A stretch of DNA of 64,000 bases from Rhizobium sp. GN54 (GTDB taxonomy: Bacteria > Pseudomonadota > Alphaproteobacteria > Rhizobiales > Rhizobiaceae), in contig NZ_JAJNCZ010000006.1 of the NCBI RefSeq assembly GCF_021026345.1, positions 248,001-312,000 on the forward strand, given 5' to 3'. The stretch's first letter is position 1, and each line of letters starts with the position of its first letter. The notes beneath the pieces are model-generated. The model saw only the letters and a program-made list of their open reading frames with translations. It made no database searches and had not been told where the DNA came from. Made by a program: the position numbers and the translations under genes. Positions 1 through 8,404 of this stretch are shown piece after piece.

Positions 1-1
1 C

Positions 2-301
2 GACGGCGCCCCGTCCTCGATCAGCATGCTGCCGCGCATCGTCGATGCCGTCGGCGGGCACATGGAAGTCCATCTCGACGGCGGCATCCGGTCGGGACAG
101 GATGTGCTGAAGGCGCTGTGCTACGGCGCCAAGGGCACCTATATCGGCCGGCCGTTCCTCTACGGGCTCGGCGCCGGCGGCAAATCCGGTGTGACGCAGG
201 CGCTGGAGATCATCCGCAAGGAACTCGACATCACGATGGCGCTTTGCGGCGAACGGGACGTGCGCAATCTGTCGCGCCGCAACCTGCATCAGGAAATCTG
301 A
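2..301 (+). CDS. FMN-dependent alpha-hydroxy-acid dehydrogenase, C-terminal fragment
   Basis: This is the last 99 codons of a gene that begins left of the window; the frame is open from base 2 to the TGA at 299-301. The fragment contains an LDGGIRSGQD segment followed by GAKGTYIGRPFLYGL, the FMN-phosphate binding end of the (beta/alpha)8 barrel in the L-lactate dehydrogenase/glycolate oxidase family. It ends with the usual C-terminal helices in which a LCGERDVRNL stretch is typical of this family. Family members oxidise 2-hydroxy acids such as L-lactate to 2-oxo acids at the membrane or in the cytosol. The substrate-defining residues lie outside the window, so LldD is only one possibility. 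No obvious terminator follows it. Confidence 0.85.
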   Translation, partial: DGAPSSISMLPRIVDAVGGHMEVHLDGGIRSGQDVLKALCYGAKGTYIGRPFLYGLGAGGKSGVTQALEIIRKELDITMALCGERDVRNLSRRNLHQEI

Positions 302-421
302 CTGGCGTCGCTACGAACACGCACCGTCCGTCCGGAATCGCTCCATCGATTCATATTAGGTTAAGCTAATACTTTTGGATGGGGCATTCCGAATTGCCCG
401 GGCGGCGAAAGCGGCGCACAC

Positions 422-443
422 TCCCTCCGTTCTAACGGAGGGA
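422..443 (+). promoter_or_regulatory. Perfect palindrome covering the ribosome-binding site of the NTF2-like gene
   Basis: Bases 422-431 and 434-443 are perfectly complementary 10-base arms around a 2-base centre. The right arm contains the Shine-Dalgarno core GGAGG (437-441) of the gene starting at 451. As RNA it could fold into a 9-bp stem with a four-base loop that hides the ribosome-binding site; as DNA it could be an operator. Which of the two applies cannot be told from sequence. Confidence 0.5.
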
Positions 444-450
444 AGCATCC

Positions 451-933
451 ATGACGGATCGCAGAGAACTCGAAAGGACTGTCCGCGCGTTCTACAGGGC
501 GCGAAACGACAACGACATCGACGCGATCATGAATTGTGTCGATCCAGGAGCCAGCTTTCGGATCACCGGCAGCTACAGGCTCGGCCCCCTGACCCATATG
601 GTGGAAGGCGAGACGGAAATCCGGGCCCGGTTCAGCGACCTGATGGCGACCTGGGATCTGTCGGACATGGAGGTCGAGAGCGTCCATGTCGACGGGGACA
701 CGGTACTGATTCACCGCAGCGGCCCCGTCCGCTTCATCCCGAAGGATGTCTTCATCGATACCGAAATGCTGGACAAGCTAACCTTCGAGGATGGCCGCAT
801 CATCGAGTACACGGAATTCGTGGATACGCTGATGGCGGCCGAAATGGTCGGCTTCGTCAAGCCGTCCGGTATCTGGACCGGCGTATCGGCGATGCCGGTC
901 GATCCTCTCGCGGAAGAGCGGCCAAGCGCCTGA
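451..933 (+). CDS. SnoaL/NTF2-like domain protein
   Basis: A 160-residue soluble protein made of a single NTF2/SnoaL-like cone: an N-terminal helix (about residues 3-20, RRELERTVRAFYRARNDND), a short aspartate-containing loop, and alternating strands through residue 125. Such folds are small ligand pockets found in polyketide cyclases, steroid isomerases and many uncharacterised proteins, and sequence alone does not give the ligand. The ATG at 451 is preceded by GGAGGGAAG at a good distance, so the start is well supported. It appears monocistronic. Its ribosome-binding site sits inside a perfect palindrome. The only base for a function is the fold, so I assign none. Confidence 0.75.
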   Translation: MTDRRELERTVRAFYRARNDNDIDAIMNCVDPGASFRITGSYRLGPLTHMVEGETEIRARFSDLMATWDLSDMEVESVHVDGDTVLIHRSGPVRFIPKDVFIDTEMLDKLTFEDGRIIEYTEFVDTLMAAEMVGFVKPSGIWTGVSAMPVDPLAEERPSA

Positions 934-942
934 CAGGTGACG

Positions 943-958
943 GCGGGCCGCCGCCCGC
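943..958. terminator. Small GC hairpin between convergent genes
   Basis: GCGGGC (943-948) and GCCCGC (953-958) form a 6-bp stem with a 4-base loop between the ends of the NTF2-like gene and the leftward ligase gene. There is no U tract, so terminator activity is only suggested by position. Confidence 0.25.
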
Positions 959-973
959 TGCCCTGGAGGTGGT

Positions 974-2362
974 TCAGACGACTTCGCCGTAGAGTGTGCG
1001 CTCGAGCGCAGTGACCTCGGCGGCGAAGCGGCGGTATTCCGCGCGCTTCAACGCAAGCAGAACGAAATGCAGCCGCTCGCCGAGTGCGTCCTTGAGAAAG
1101 GCGGATCCCGCCGCCTTCTCGATGGCGCTGCGCCAATCGGGCGGAAGCTGGTCGTCCCGGCCCTCGGCATAGGCGGTCGTCTGCGGGCCGGGGTCGGCGT
1201 TTGCGGCCATACCCCGCTGCATGGCCGCAAGCACGGTTGCGCCGACGAGATAAGGGTTGGCGTCGATGCCGGCGGCGCGCTGCTCCAGATGGCGGTCGGA
1301 ACCGGATCCCGCCGGAATGCGCACGGCGACCGAGCGGTTGTTGGTGCCCCAGGTCGGGGTGGTCGGCGCATAGCTCTGCGCCGAGAACCGTCGCCATGAG
1401 TTGAGGTGCGGCGCAAAGACGAGCATGGATTCCTCCATCGTCTCGAGTAGCCCCGCCACCGCCTGCCTCAAGAGGGGCGACAACGCGTCCCCGCGATCCG
1501 CAAAGAGGTTTTCGCCGGTCTCGTCCGTCAGGCTCGCATGCACGTGCATCCCCGAGCCGGCGCGGCCGGCGAAGGGCTTGGCCATGAAGCAGGCCATCAT
1601 GCCGTGACGGACCGCGATGCCGCGCAGGAGGCGCTTGAGCATGACGAGGTCGTCGGCCGCGCGCAACGCCTTGCCGTGGCGCAGCGTCAGCTCGAACTGC
1701 CCCTGCGCATATTCCGAGATCATCGTCTCGACGGGCAATTTCTGCGCCTCGGCGGCGGCATAGACGGCGTCGATGAACGGTTCCAGGCGATCGAGTTCAC
1801 TCACCCCGTAGACCTGGATGCCTTCGGGCCGTTCGCCGGTGAGCGGCAGCCGCAGCGGCTGGAAGTTGCCGGCCGCGTCGCGCTCCCGGTCGAGCAGGTA
1901 GAATTCGAGCTCGTAGGCGAGCACCGGATGGAAGCCCCCGGCTTCCATCATGGCGCCTCTCCGGGCCAGCGCATGCCGCGGGTCGGCGGCCATCGGCGTG
2001 CCGTCGAGTTCGTAGAGGGAGAGCCGCACCTCGCCACGCGGCGGATCCGTCCAGGGCAGGGGCACCAGTGAGCCCGATACCGGCCAGGCGCGCCGGTCGG
2101 CATCGCCGTCGGACCAGACGAGGCCCGTCTCCTCCACGTCCTCGCCGGACACGTCCAGGCCGAGGATCGATCCCGGCAGGTGGCGCCCGGAGCGGAAGAG
2201 CGGCAGCAGCTCGTGGCGGCGGATGATCTTGCCGCGGGCAATGCCGTTGATGTCGATCAGGACCAGATCGAAGGCGCCGATCTCCGGGTGGGTCGCCAGG
2301 AACGCCTCGGCCTCCGCGATGCCGGCTGCGCCTTGCGGACGGGCGGCGGTATCCCTCGTCAT
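974..2362 (-). CDS. Glutamine-synthetase-family ligase (gamma-glutamyl-amine ligase type)
   Basis: A 462-residue type I glutamine-synthetase fold: N-terminal beta-grasp (about 25-110) and catalytic domain (about 125-460). Visible active-site elements are the ELEF metal ligands (151-154), EYAQGQFE (217-224), the GSGMHVH loop (269-275) that binds metal and ATP, NNR and RIP arginines (343, 348) and RHLEQR (357-362). Sequence style and length match the PuuA/GlnA3/GlnT group, which ligate glutamate to polyamines or other amines, rather than housekeeping GlnA; the adenylylation-loop context of GlnA is not apparent. The ATG at 2362 overlaps the TGA of the aminotransferase (ATGA), so the two are translationally coupled. 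Likely role: making a gamma-glutamylated amine whose amino group is handled by the partner enzyme. The substrate is inferred, not shown. Confidence 0.8.
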   Translation of the reverse strand: MTRDTAARPQGAAGIAEAEAFLATHPEIGAFDLVLIDINGIARGKIIRRHELLPLFRSGRHLPGSILGLDVSGEDVEETGLVWSDGDADRRAWPVSGSLVPLPWTDPPRGEVRLSLYELDGTPMAADPRHALARRGAMMEAGGFHPVLAYELEFYLLDRERDAAGNFQPLRLPLTGERPEGIQVYGVSELDRLEPFIDAVYAAAEAQKLPVETMISEYAQGQFELTLRHGKALRAADDLVMLKRLLRGIAVRHGMMACFMAKPFAGRAGSGMHVHASLTDETGENLFADRGDALSPLLRQAVAGLLETMEESMLVFAPHLNSWRRFSAQSYAPTTPTWGTNNRSVAVRIPAGSGSDRHLEQRAAGIDANPYLVGATVLAAMQRGMAANADPGPQTTAYAEGRDDQLPPDWRSAIEKAAGSAFLKDALGERLHFVLLALKRAEYRRFAAEVTALERTLYGEVV

Positions 2363-3750
2363 GCGCCTTCCCTCCCGGTCATCCGTGCAAGAACGGTGCC
2401 GAACGCCTCGACCAGCCCGTCGGCCTGTCCGGCCGAAAGGGCCGGGCTGACGAGGACCATATTGTGGAACGGGGTCAGGAGATAGCCGAGATTGAGCATC
2501 GAAAGATGCAACGCCTGCTCGAGCGTGTCGGACGCTGCCTCGCGGGCCTCCCGGGCATTGCGCACCGGTCGCGGCGAGAACACGATCTCGAGGCGCGCGC
2601 CGACGCGCGAGACCGTCCAGCCCAGGCCGTTTTCGGCGATCGCGGCCTTGAACCCGGCCTCGATCCGGTCGGCCCGGGCGTTCATGAGCCGATAGGCCTC
2701 GTCGGTCATCACCTCTTCGAGGCAGGCGCGCAGGCAGGCGAGCTGGATGGCGCTGCCCGACAGCGTCGTGCCGATGCCGGAGTGGCCGTGGCCGCTCTGC
2801 CGGCTGCGGACGGCGCGCAGGCGATCGGAGACCGCCTCGGTCATGCCCCAGACGCTGACGGGAATGCCGCCCCCGATCGGCTTGCCCATCACCATCAGGT
2901 CCGGCTCCAGCCCGTGCAGGCGGGTGTAGCCGCCGGGGCCGCTGGAGATCGTGTGCGTCTCGTCGATCAGCAGCAAGGTGCCGGCCTCTCGCGTCAGCCG
3001 CCGTAGCGTTGCATGGAAGCCCGGGTCGGGCAGGATCATGCCGCAATTGGTCATCACCGGCTCGGCGAGGACGCAGGCGACGTCGCCTTTCGCGAGCGCC
3101 GCAGCAAGGGCGTCCTCGTCGTTGAAGGGAATGGAGACGGTCAGGTCGCCGGGATCGCGCACCTGGCCCAGCAGGTTTCGGCGCGACACCGTCCGCCCGT
3201 CGACGAGATCGACGAGCGTGTCGTCGACCGCGCCGTGGTAGCAGCCGTCGAAGACCAAAAGCCGGGCCCGGCCGGTCACGGCGCGCGCAATGCGGATGGC
3301 AAAACGGTTGGCGTCGCTCGCCGTCGCGGCCAATTGCCAGCGCGGCAGGCCGAAGCGCTCGGCGAGCAGGCGGCCGACGGCCGGCGCGTCCGATGAGGGG
3401 AGCATGGTGGTCAGCCCGCGCGTGCCGGCTCCGGCAAGCGCGCGCAGGACGGGCTCCGGTCCGTGCCCGAACATCGCTCCGGTATCTCCGAGGCAGAGAT
3501 CGGTAATGCGGTTGCCGTCGATATCGGTGAGCGTGACGCCCGTGGCGGCCTCGATGACGGGCGGAAACGGCGTGGGCCAGTCGAGCATCCAGTGTTGCGG
3601 AACGCCATCGAAGAAGCCGGGGCCTGCCGCGGCATGAACTGCCGCAGCCAGCGGCCGCCGGCTTTCGAACAGGGCGCGCTCCGTCTGCAAGATGGCGACC
3701 GCGCGGGCCTCGAGCTCCGCCGTCGCCGTTTCCGGACCCTTCGCCGACAT
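2359..3750 (-). CDS. Class-III pyridoxal-phosphate aminotransferase
   Basis: A 463-residue fold-type I enzyme. The cofactor lysine is K290 in a GKPIGGG motif, the ring-nitrogen aspartate is D263 in LIDETHT, and the GCYHG segment (169-173) stacks on the cofactor. It resembles glutamate-1-semialdehyde aminomutases and omega-amino-acid aminotransferases, but operon context with an amine ligase points to amine or amino-acid catabolism rather than haem synthesis. An in-frame ATG 14 codons upstream exists (3792); I chose 3750 because GGGGGAAG lies just before it. First gene of a two-gene operon with overlapping stop/start to the ligase gene; a promoter with repeated TGTGATC half-sites lies upstream. 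Confidence 0.8.
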   Translation of the reverse strand: MSAKGPETATAELEARAVAILQTERALFESRRPLAAAVHAAAGPGFFDGVPQHWMLDWPTPFPPVIEAATGVTLTDIDGNRITDLCLGDTGAMFGHGPEPVLRALAGAGTRGLTTMLPSSDAPAVGRLLAERFGLPRWQLAATASDANRFAIRIARAVTGRARLLVFDGCYHGAVDDTLVDLVDGRTVSRRNLLGQVRDPGDLTVSIPFNDEDALAAALAKGDVACVLAEPVMTNCGMILPDPGFHATLRRLTREAGTLLLIDETHTISSGPGGYTRLHGLEPDLMVMGKPIGGGIPVSVWGMTEAVSDRLRAVRSRQSGHGHSGIGTTLSGSAIQLACLRACLEEVMTDEAYRLMNARADRIEAGFKAAIAENGLGWTVSRVGARLEIVFSPRPVRNAREAREAASDTLEQALHLSMLNLGYLLTPFHNMVLVSPALSAGQADGLVEAFGTVLARMTGREGA

Positions 3751-3814
3751 GATGCTTCCCCCGCCTGGCTCGTTCCCCGGCCGGTTGCGCATCGCTGCGG
3801 TCCAGCCATCTCAA

Positions 3815-3852
3815 TGTGATCACTTATATTGAGTTGTGATCTCATCGGTCAA
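3815..3852 (-). promoter_or_regulatory. Promoter with TGTGATC direct repeats upstream of the aminotransferase operon
   Basis: On the minus strand TTGACC (3847-3852) and TATAAG (3823-3828) are separated by 18 bp and resemble a vegetative promoter. On the plus strand the heptamer TGTGATC occurs at 3815-3821 and again at 3835-3841, exactly 20 bp apart, one copy between -35 and -10 and the other just past -10. Two half-sites two helical turns apart, overlapping a promoter, suggest repression by a dimeric regulator. No candidate regulator gene is adjacent. Confidence 0.4.
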
Positions 3853-3892
3853 TGAGCCGGACACGCGATGGCTGCTGTGGCAGCGCCGGATA

Positions 3893-4801
3893 TCAGCGCC
3901 GCGCAGCGCGGGCGAGCTTCTGTTCGCGGAAGAAGATGAACAGGCCGGAGGCGACGATGCAGCCGGCGCCCGCCATCATCGCCGGGCGGGGCACGTCGCC
4001 GAAGAACAGCCAGCCGAACAGCACCGCCCATATCAGCAGCGTATATTGCAGCGGCACCACGGTCGCGGCGTCGGCCAGTTTCAGCGACCGGTTCACCAGC
4101 ATGTGCGCACTCATCGCGACGACGCCGAGCAGGCCGAGCAGGCCAAGGTCGAGCGGCGGCACCGGTGTCCAGTTCGCCGGATGGACGGCAATGCCGATGA
4201 GCGAGACGATCACGGCGGCCGCCATCTGCCAGAAGACCAGCGTCGTATCCGGCGTCGCCCTCAGCGAGCGGCTGAAGATGATGGCGAAGGAATAGGCGAC
4301 GCTGCCACTGAGCGCGATCAGGGCGGGCAGGGCAAAGCTCGCGGCCGAGGGCTCCAGCGCGATGACCACGCCGGCAAAGCCGATCAGGATCGCCGTCCAG
4401 CGCCGCCAGCCGACATGCTCGCCGAGCATCAGCGGCGAAAGCGCTGCGATATAGATCGGGGCTGCGAGCCAGTAGGTCATGGCATCGGCCAGCGGCATGT
4501 AGGCGACGGCGAAATAGAAGGCGGTCGCCTCGACGGCGGCGAGCAGGGCGCGCAGCGCCTGCAGGCGCGGCCGCTCGACCCGGACGATCCGCAGCCAGCC
4601 ATGGCGCCAGAAGAAGGGCAGCAGCACGATGAGGGCCGCAAGGCTGCGGACCAGCATGACCTGCTGGGCCGAATAGGTCGCGACGAGCCATTTGCCGAGC
4701 ACGTCGTTCAGGGTGAACATCACCATGCCGAGCAGCATCAGGGCTACGCCCAGGCGCGTTCCGCCAGCGAGAGACCGGGAGGGGGCTGCGATGTCCGTCA
4801 T
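3893..4801 (-). CDS. EamA/DMT-family membrane transporter
   Basis: A 302-residue protein with about ten hydrophobic segments arranged as two EamA repeats (roughly residues 17-150 and 160-295), the normal size for the drug/metabolite transporter superfamily. Each half starts with a segment of the type LMLLGMVMFTLNDVLGKWL. Members export amino acids, metabolites or toxic compounds from the inner membrane by proton exchange. The ATG at 4801 gives the normal family length; longer in-frame starts up to 5074 would add a hydrophilic stretch unlike the family. It lies in the same direction as the aminotransferase-ligase pair but downstream of its promoter region, so its own transcription start is likely. 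Substrate unknown. Confidence 0.78.
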   Translation of the reverse strand: MTDIAAPSRSLAGGTRLGVALMLLGMVMFTLNDVLGKWLVATYSAQQVMLVRSLAALIVLLPFFWRHGWLRIVRVERPRLQALRALLAAVEATAFYFAVAYMPLADAMTYWLAAPIYIAALSPLMLGEHVGWRRWTAILIGFAGVVIALEPSAASFALPALIALSGSVAYSFAIIFSRSLRATPDTTLVFWQMAAAVIVSLIGIAVHPANWTPVPPLDLGLLGLLGVVAMSAHMLVNRSLKLADAATVVPLQYTLLIWAVLFGWLFFGDVPRPAMMAGAGCIVASGLFIFFREQKLARAARR

Positions 4802-5073
4802 GGTCGAGGTCCGGCAGGTTGGGCGCCACGCCGGCATGGACCTGCCCGCAGCGAGAGTGAGATTATCGCCTCTCCCACATTTCGACGCGGCAATCCAGTC
4901 AGCATATCTGATGACTTCATCAGGGCGGCGCATGAAGCATGGCGGCCGCCGATGTTGAAAAGAATGGCGTGCGCCGTTGATCCGGTCGCAAAGCAATGAA
5001 ATGGTCGGCTTCGAGGACGAGGCGCGAACCGTATCGTGCGCCGGATGACAGGAAAAAGACCAGGGAAGAGGCA

Positions 5074-6858
5074 ATGACAGGAAACAACGGGGCCGGTCGC
5101 CGGCTGCGCTCGCAGGATTGGTTCGACAATCCCGACCATATCGACATGACGGCGCTCTATCTCGAGCGCTTCATGAACCAGGGCATCACGCCGGAGGAAC
5201 TCCGCTCCGGCAAGCCGGTCATCGGCATCGCCCAGAGCGGCAGCGACCTGACGCCGTGCAACCGCCACCATGTCGATCTGGCCAGGCGCGTGCGCGACGG
5301 CATTCGCGATGCCGGCGGGATCCCGATCGAGTTTCCGACTCATCCGATCTTCGAGAACTGCAAGCGGCCGACGGCCGCACTCGACCGCAACCTCGCCTAT
5401 CTCGGCCTCGTCGAGATCCTGTACGGCTACCCGCTCGACGGCGTCGTGCTGACGACGGGATGCGACAAGACCACGCCGTCGGCGATCATGGCGGCCTCCA
5501 CGGTCGACATCCCGGCGATCGTGCTGTCCGGCGGGCCGATGCTGGACGGCTGGCATGAGGGCGACCTCGTCGGCTCGGGCACCGTGCTGTGGCGTTCGCG
5601 CCGGAAATATGCGGCTGGCGAGATCGATGCCGTGGAGTTCGTGGATGCGGTGATGGATTCCGCACCGTCGATCGGCCACTGCAACACCATGGGCACGGCC
5701 TCGACCATGAACGCGCTCGCCGAAGCGCTCGGGCTGTCGCTGACGGGCTGCGCGGCCATTCCCGCGGCCTATCGCGAGCGCGGCCAGATGGCCTACCGGA
5801 CGGGCCGGCGGGCCGTTGAGCTGGTGCTCGAGGACATCCGCCCGTCCGATATCCTCACCCGCGAGGCCTTCCTGAATGCCGTCCGCGTCAATTCCGCGAT
5901 CGGCGGCTCCACCAATGCGCAACCGCATCTGGCGGCCATGGCGAAGCACGCCGGCGTCGAACTTTTCCCCGCGGACTGGCAGGAGCACGGCTACGATATT
6001 CCGCTGCTGGCCGACGTGCAGCCGGCCGGCCGCTTCCTGGGCGAACGGTTCCACCGCGCCGGCGGCGTGCCGGCGATCATGCGCGAGCTGCTCGACGTCG
6101 GCAGGCTCGACGGCAGCTGTCGCACGGTGACGGGCAAGAGCATCGGCGAGAACCTCGAAGGCCGGCATGCGACCGATCGCGAGGTGATCCGGCCGTTTGA
6201 CCGGCCGCTGAAGGAGCGGGCGGGGTTCCTGGTGCTGAAGGGCAACCTGTTCGATTTCGCCATCATGAAGACCAGCGTGATCTCGGACGAATTCCGCCAG
6301 CGCTACCTGAGCGAACCGGGCCGGGAAGGCGTGTTCGAGGGCCGGGCGATCGTGTTCGACGGTTCGGAGGACTATCACCGGCGCATCAACGATCCCGCGC
6401 TCGACATCGACGACCGCTGCATTCTGGTCATCCGCGGCGCCGGCCCGCTCGGCTGGCCGGGGTCGGCGGAGGTGGTCAACATGCAGCCGCCGGACCATCT
6501 CTTGAAGCGCGGCATCACCAGCCTGCCGACGATCGGCGACGGCCGGCAATCGGGGACGGCCGACAGCCCCTCCATCCTCAATGCCTCGCCGGAAAGTGCC
6601 GCCGGCGGCGGGCTCGCCTGGCTGCGGACCGGCGATATTATCCGGATCGCCCTGACGGAGGGCCGCTGCGACATGCTGGTGGAGGCGGCGGAAATCGAGC
6701 GGCGCCGCAGCGACGGCATTCCGCCCGTGCCCGCCGACGCAACGCCCTGGCAGCGGCTCTACCGGAAGACCGTCACCCAGCTTTCCGATGGCGCGGTGAT
6801 CGAGGGGGCGGCGGATTTCCGCAAGATCGCCGGGACGCCGCCGCGCCACAACCACTGA
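5074..6858 (+). CDS. xylD: D-xylonate dehydratase (IlvD/Edd family)
   Basis: A 594-residue IlvD/Edd dehydratase. Cysteines expected to hold the iron-sulfur cluster are C62 in a TPCNRHH segment, C130 in TGCDKTTP and C203 in GHCNTMG. The N-terminal SQDWFDNPDHIDMTALYLER and the C-terminal PPRHNH match what I recall of the Caulobacter XylD pentonate dehydratase, which converts D-xylonate to 2-keto-3-deoxy-D-xylonate; length also agrees. The closely related L-arabinonate dehydratases cannot be excluded from sequence. ATG at 5074 has GGAAGAG upstream; the longer frame from 4996 lacks this. No other xylose-oxidation genes sit next to it, so it is an orphan in this window. Cytosolic. Confidence 0.78.
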   Translation: MTGNNGAGRRLRSQDWFDNPDHIDMTALYLERFMNQGITPEELRSGKPVIGIAQSGSDLTPCNRHHVDLARRVRDGIRDAGGIPIEFPTHPIFENCKRPTAALDRNLAYLGLVEILYGYPLDGVVLTTGCDKTTPSAIMAASTVDIPAIVLSGGPMLDGWHEGDLVGSGTVLWRSRRKYAAGEIDAVEFVDAVMDSAPSIGHCNTMGTASTMNALAEALGLSLTGCAAIPAAYRERGQMAYRTGRRAVELVLEDIRPSDILTREAFLNAVRVNSAIGGSTNAQPHLAAMAKHAGVELFPADWQEHGYDIPLLADVQPAGRFLGERFHRAGGVPAIMRELLDVGRLDGSCRTVTGKSIGENLEGRHATDREVIRPFDRPLKERAGFLVLKGNLFDFAIMKTSVISDEFRQRYLSEPGREGVFEGRAIVFDGSEDYHRRINDPALDIDDRCILVIRGAGPLGWPGSAEVVNMQPPDHLLKRGITSLPTIGDGRQSGTADSPSILNASPESAAGGGLAWLRTGDIIRIALTEGRCDMLVEAAEIERRRSDGIPPVPADATPWQRLYRKTVTQLSDGAVIEGAADFRKIAGTPPRHNH

Positions 6859-6892
6859 GGCGGGCGGGATCGGCAAGTCGGGCCGGCAGTCG

Positions 6893-8404
6893 TCAGCCGG
6901 CCGCCCGGGCCTGCGCCAGCGGTTCGATCCGGCTGTCGCGGTCGATCGCGCGGGCTGCCAGCGCGCTGCCAATGGCGATCAGGACCGGATTGTCGTAGCC
7001 GATCTCGGCAATACCGTCCGGCAGGCTTGCGAGCGTACCGCTCCATTTGCGCTCGCCGGGCCGGCTGACGTCGCTGATGACGATCGTCGCCGTCGCAGGC
7101 GGCAGGCCCTCGGCGATCAGCCGGTCGGCGATCAGGGACGCGGTGCGGCCGCCCATGTAGAACACCGTCGTCGTGCGCGGATCGGCGACGGAGCGCCAGT
7201 CCGCGTCGGCCGGCAGCCCGCCGAGACGCGAGTGGCCGGTGATGAAGCGGAGCGACTGGGCATGGTCGCGGTGCGTCAGCGAGATGCCGAGGCGCGAGGC
7301 CATCGCGCTCGCGGCCGTGATGCCGGGGATGACGTCGACGGCGATGTTCTCGCGGTCGAGATGAGCGATCTCCTCGCCGGCGCGGCCGAAGATCATCGGA
7401 TCGCCGGATTTCAGCCGCACCACCCGCTTGCCGGCCTTGGCCAGCCTGACCATCGTCGCGTTGATGTCCTCCTGCCGGCAGCTTTCGCGGCCGCCGCGCT
7501 TGCCGACCAGCATGCGCTTCGCTTCGCGGCGGGCGAGTTCGAGCACGTCGTCGGAGACCAGGTCGTCGAAAAGGATCACGTCGGCCGCCTGCAGGGCGCG
7601 AACGGCCTTGAGCGTCAGCAGTTCCGCATCGCCCGGGCCTGCGCCGACCAGCGTCACCCGACCGGTGGCGGGGGCTTCCGCGAGCCTTTCGGCATCGGCC
7701 AGAAGCACCCCGCCTGCGCCCTCCTCCGGCGTAGCCATGCTGGCGAAGGCCCGGTCGACGAAGCGCTCCCAGAAGGCGCGACGCCGGGGGCCGGGCAGCA
7801 ATCTTTCGTTGACGCGCTCCCGCAAGGACCGGGCAAGCTCGGCCCAGGACTTCAGGCTTTGCGGCAGGAGCGTCTCGATCCGGCGCCGGATCGCCTGCGC
7901 CAGGATCGGGGCTGCACCGTCTGTGGAAATGGCGACGACGACGGGAGAGCGGTTGACGATGGAGCCGAACTGAAACTGGCAATAGGCCGGCCTGTCGATG
8001 ACGTTGACGGGGACGCCGGCCGCCCTTGCCGCATCGAAGAAGTTCCCGGCCTCGCCCTCGTCCTCGCAGTCGGCGATCGCCAGCACTGCGTCGGCGAAAA
8101 TGGCGGCGTGCCAGGCGTGCGGATGATGGACGTAGTGGCCGGGTCGATCTCCCTTGCCGCCATCCGTCGCCGTGCCGGCATTTGCGTTCGCCACGATCAG
8201 AGCCCCGAATCCCTCAGCGAGGTCTTCGGCATAGACATGCACCTCGGCGCCGCAGGCCGCCAGGAGTTCGGCTTTCCAGGCAGCGGCCTCGGAACCGCCG
8301 GCAACGATGACCCGCTTGCCCTGAAGCGCCCAGAAGACCGGGAGCTTCGCAAGCGGCTCCATGCGGGCAGGGCTGTCATTCCGCGGCGGCTGCACGACAT
8401 CCAT
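6893..8404 (-). CDS. cysG: Siroheme synthase (uroporphyrinogen-III methyltransferase / precorrin-2 dehydrogenase)
   Basis: About 503 residues with two parts: an N-terminal NAD-binding precorrin-2 dehydrogenase/ferrochelatase domain (about 15-230, starting with GKRVIVAGG) and a C-terminal SUMT methyltransferase (about 255-490) with VTLVGAGPGD, a GKRGG motif and RLKSGDPMIFGR. It supplies siroheme, the cofactor of the NirB nitrite reductase, which explains its place as the last gene of the nitrate operon. The start at 8404 has AGGGGGAT upstream and overlaps the end of nasA by 29 bp; an ATG at 8362 just after the nasA stop is the alternative. The usual N-terminal nucleotide motif is slightly altered (GGSEAAAWK). 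Confidence 0.9.
   Translation of the reverse strand: MDVVQPPRNDSPARMEPLAKLPVFWALQGKRVIVAGGSEAAAWKAELLAACGAEVHVYAEDLAEGFGALIVANANAGTATDGGKGDRPGHYVHHPHAWHAAIFADAVLAIADCEDEGEAGNFFDAARAAGVPVNVIDRPAYCQFQFGSIVNRSPVVVAISTDGAAPILAQAIRRRIETLLPQSLKSWAELARSLRERVNERLLPGPRRRAFWERFVDRAFASMATPEEGAGGVLLADAERLAEAPATGRVTLVGAGPGDAELLTLKAVRALQAADVILFDDLVSDDVLELARREAKRMLVGKRGGRESCRQEDINATMVRLAKAGKRVVRLKSGDPMIFGRAGEEIAHLDRENIAVDVIPGITAASAMASRLGISLTHRDHAQSLRFITGHSRLGGLPADADWRSVADPRTTTVFYMGGRTASLIADRLIAEGLPPATATIVISDVSRPGERKWSGTLASLPDGIAEIGYDNPVLIAIGSALAARAIDRDSRIEPLAQARAAG

Noticed and set aside
974-3823. One continuous 949-codon frame covering the ligase and the aminotransferase region
   Set aside because: Only its last 462 codons code for the ligase. 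The upstream part is a shadow of the aminotransferase, which has its own frame, start signal and conserved residues, so this is not a fusion protein.
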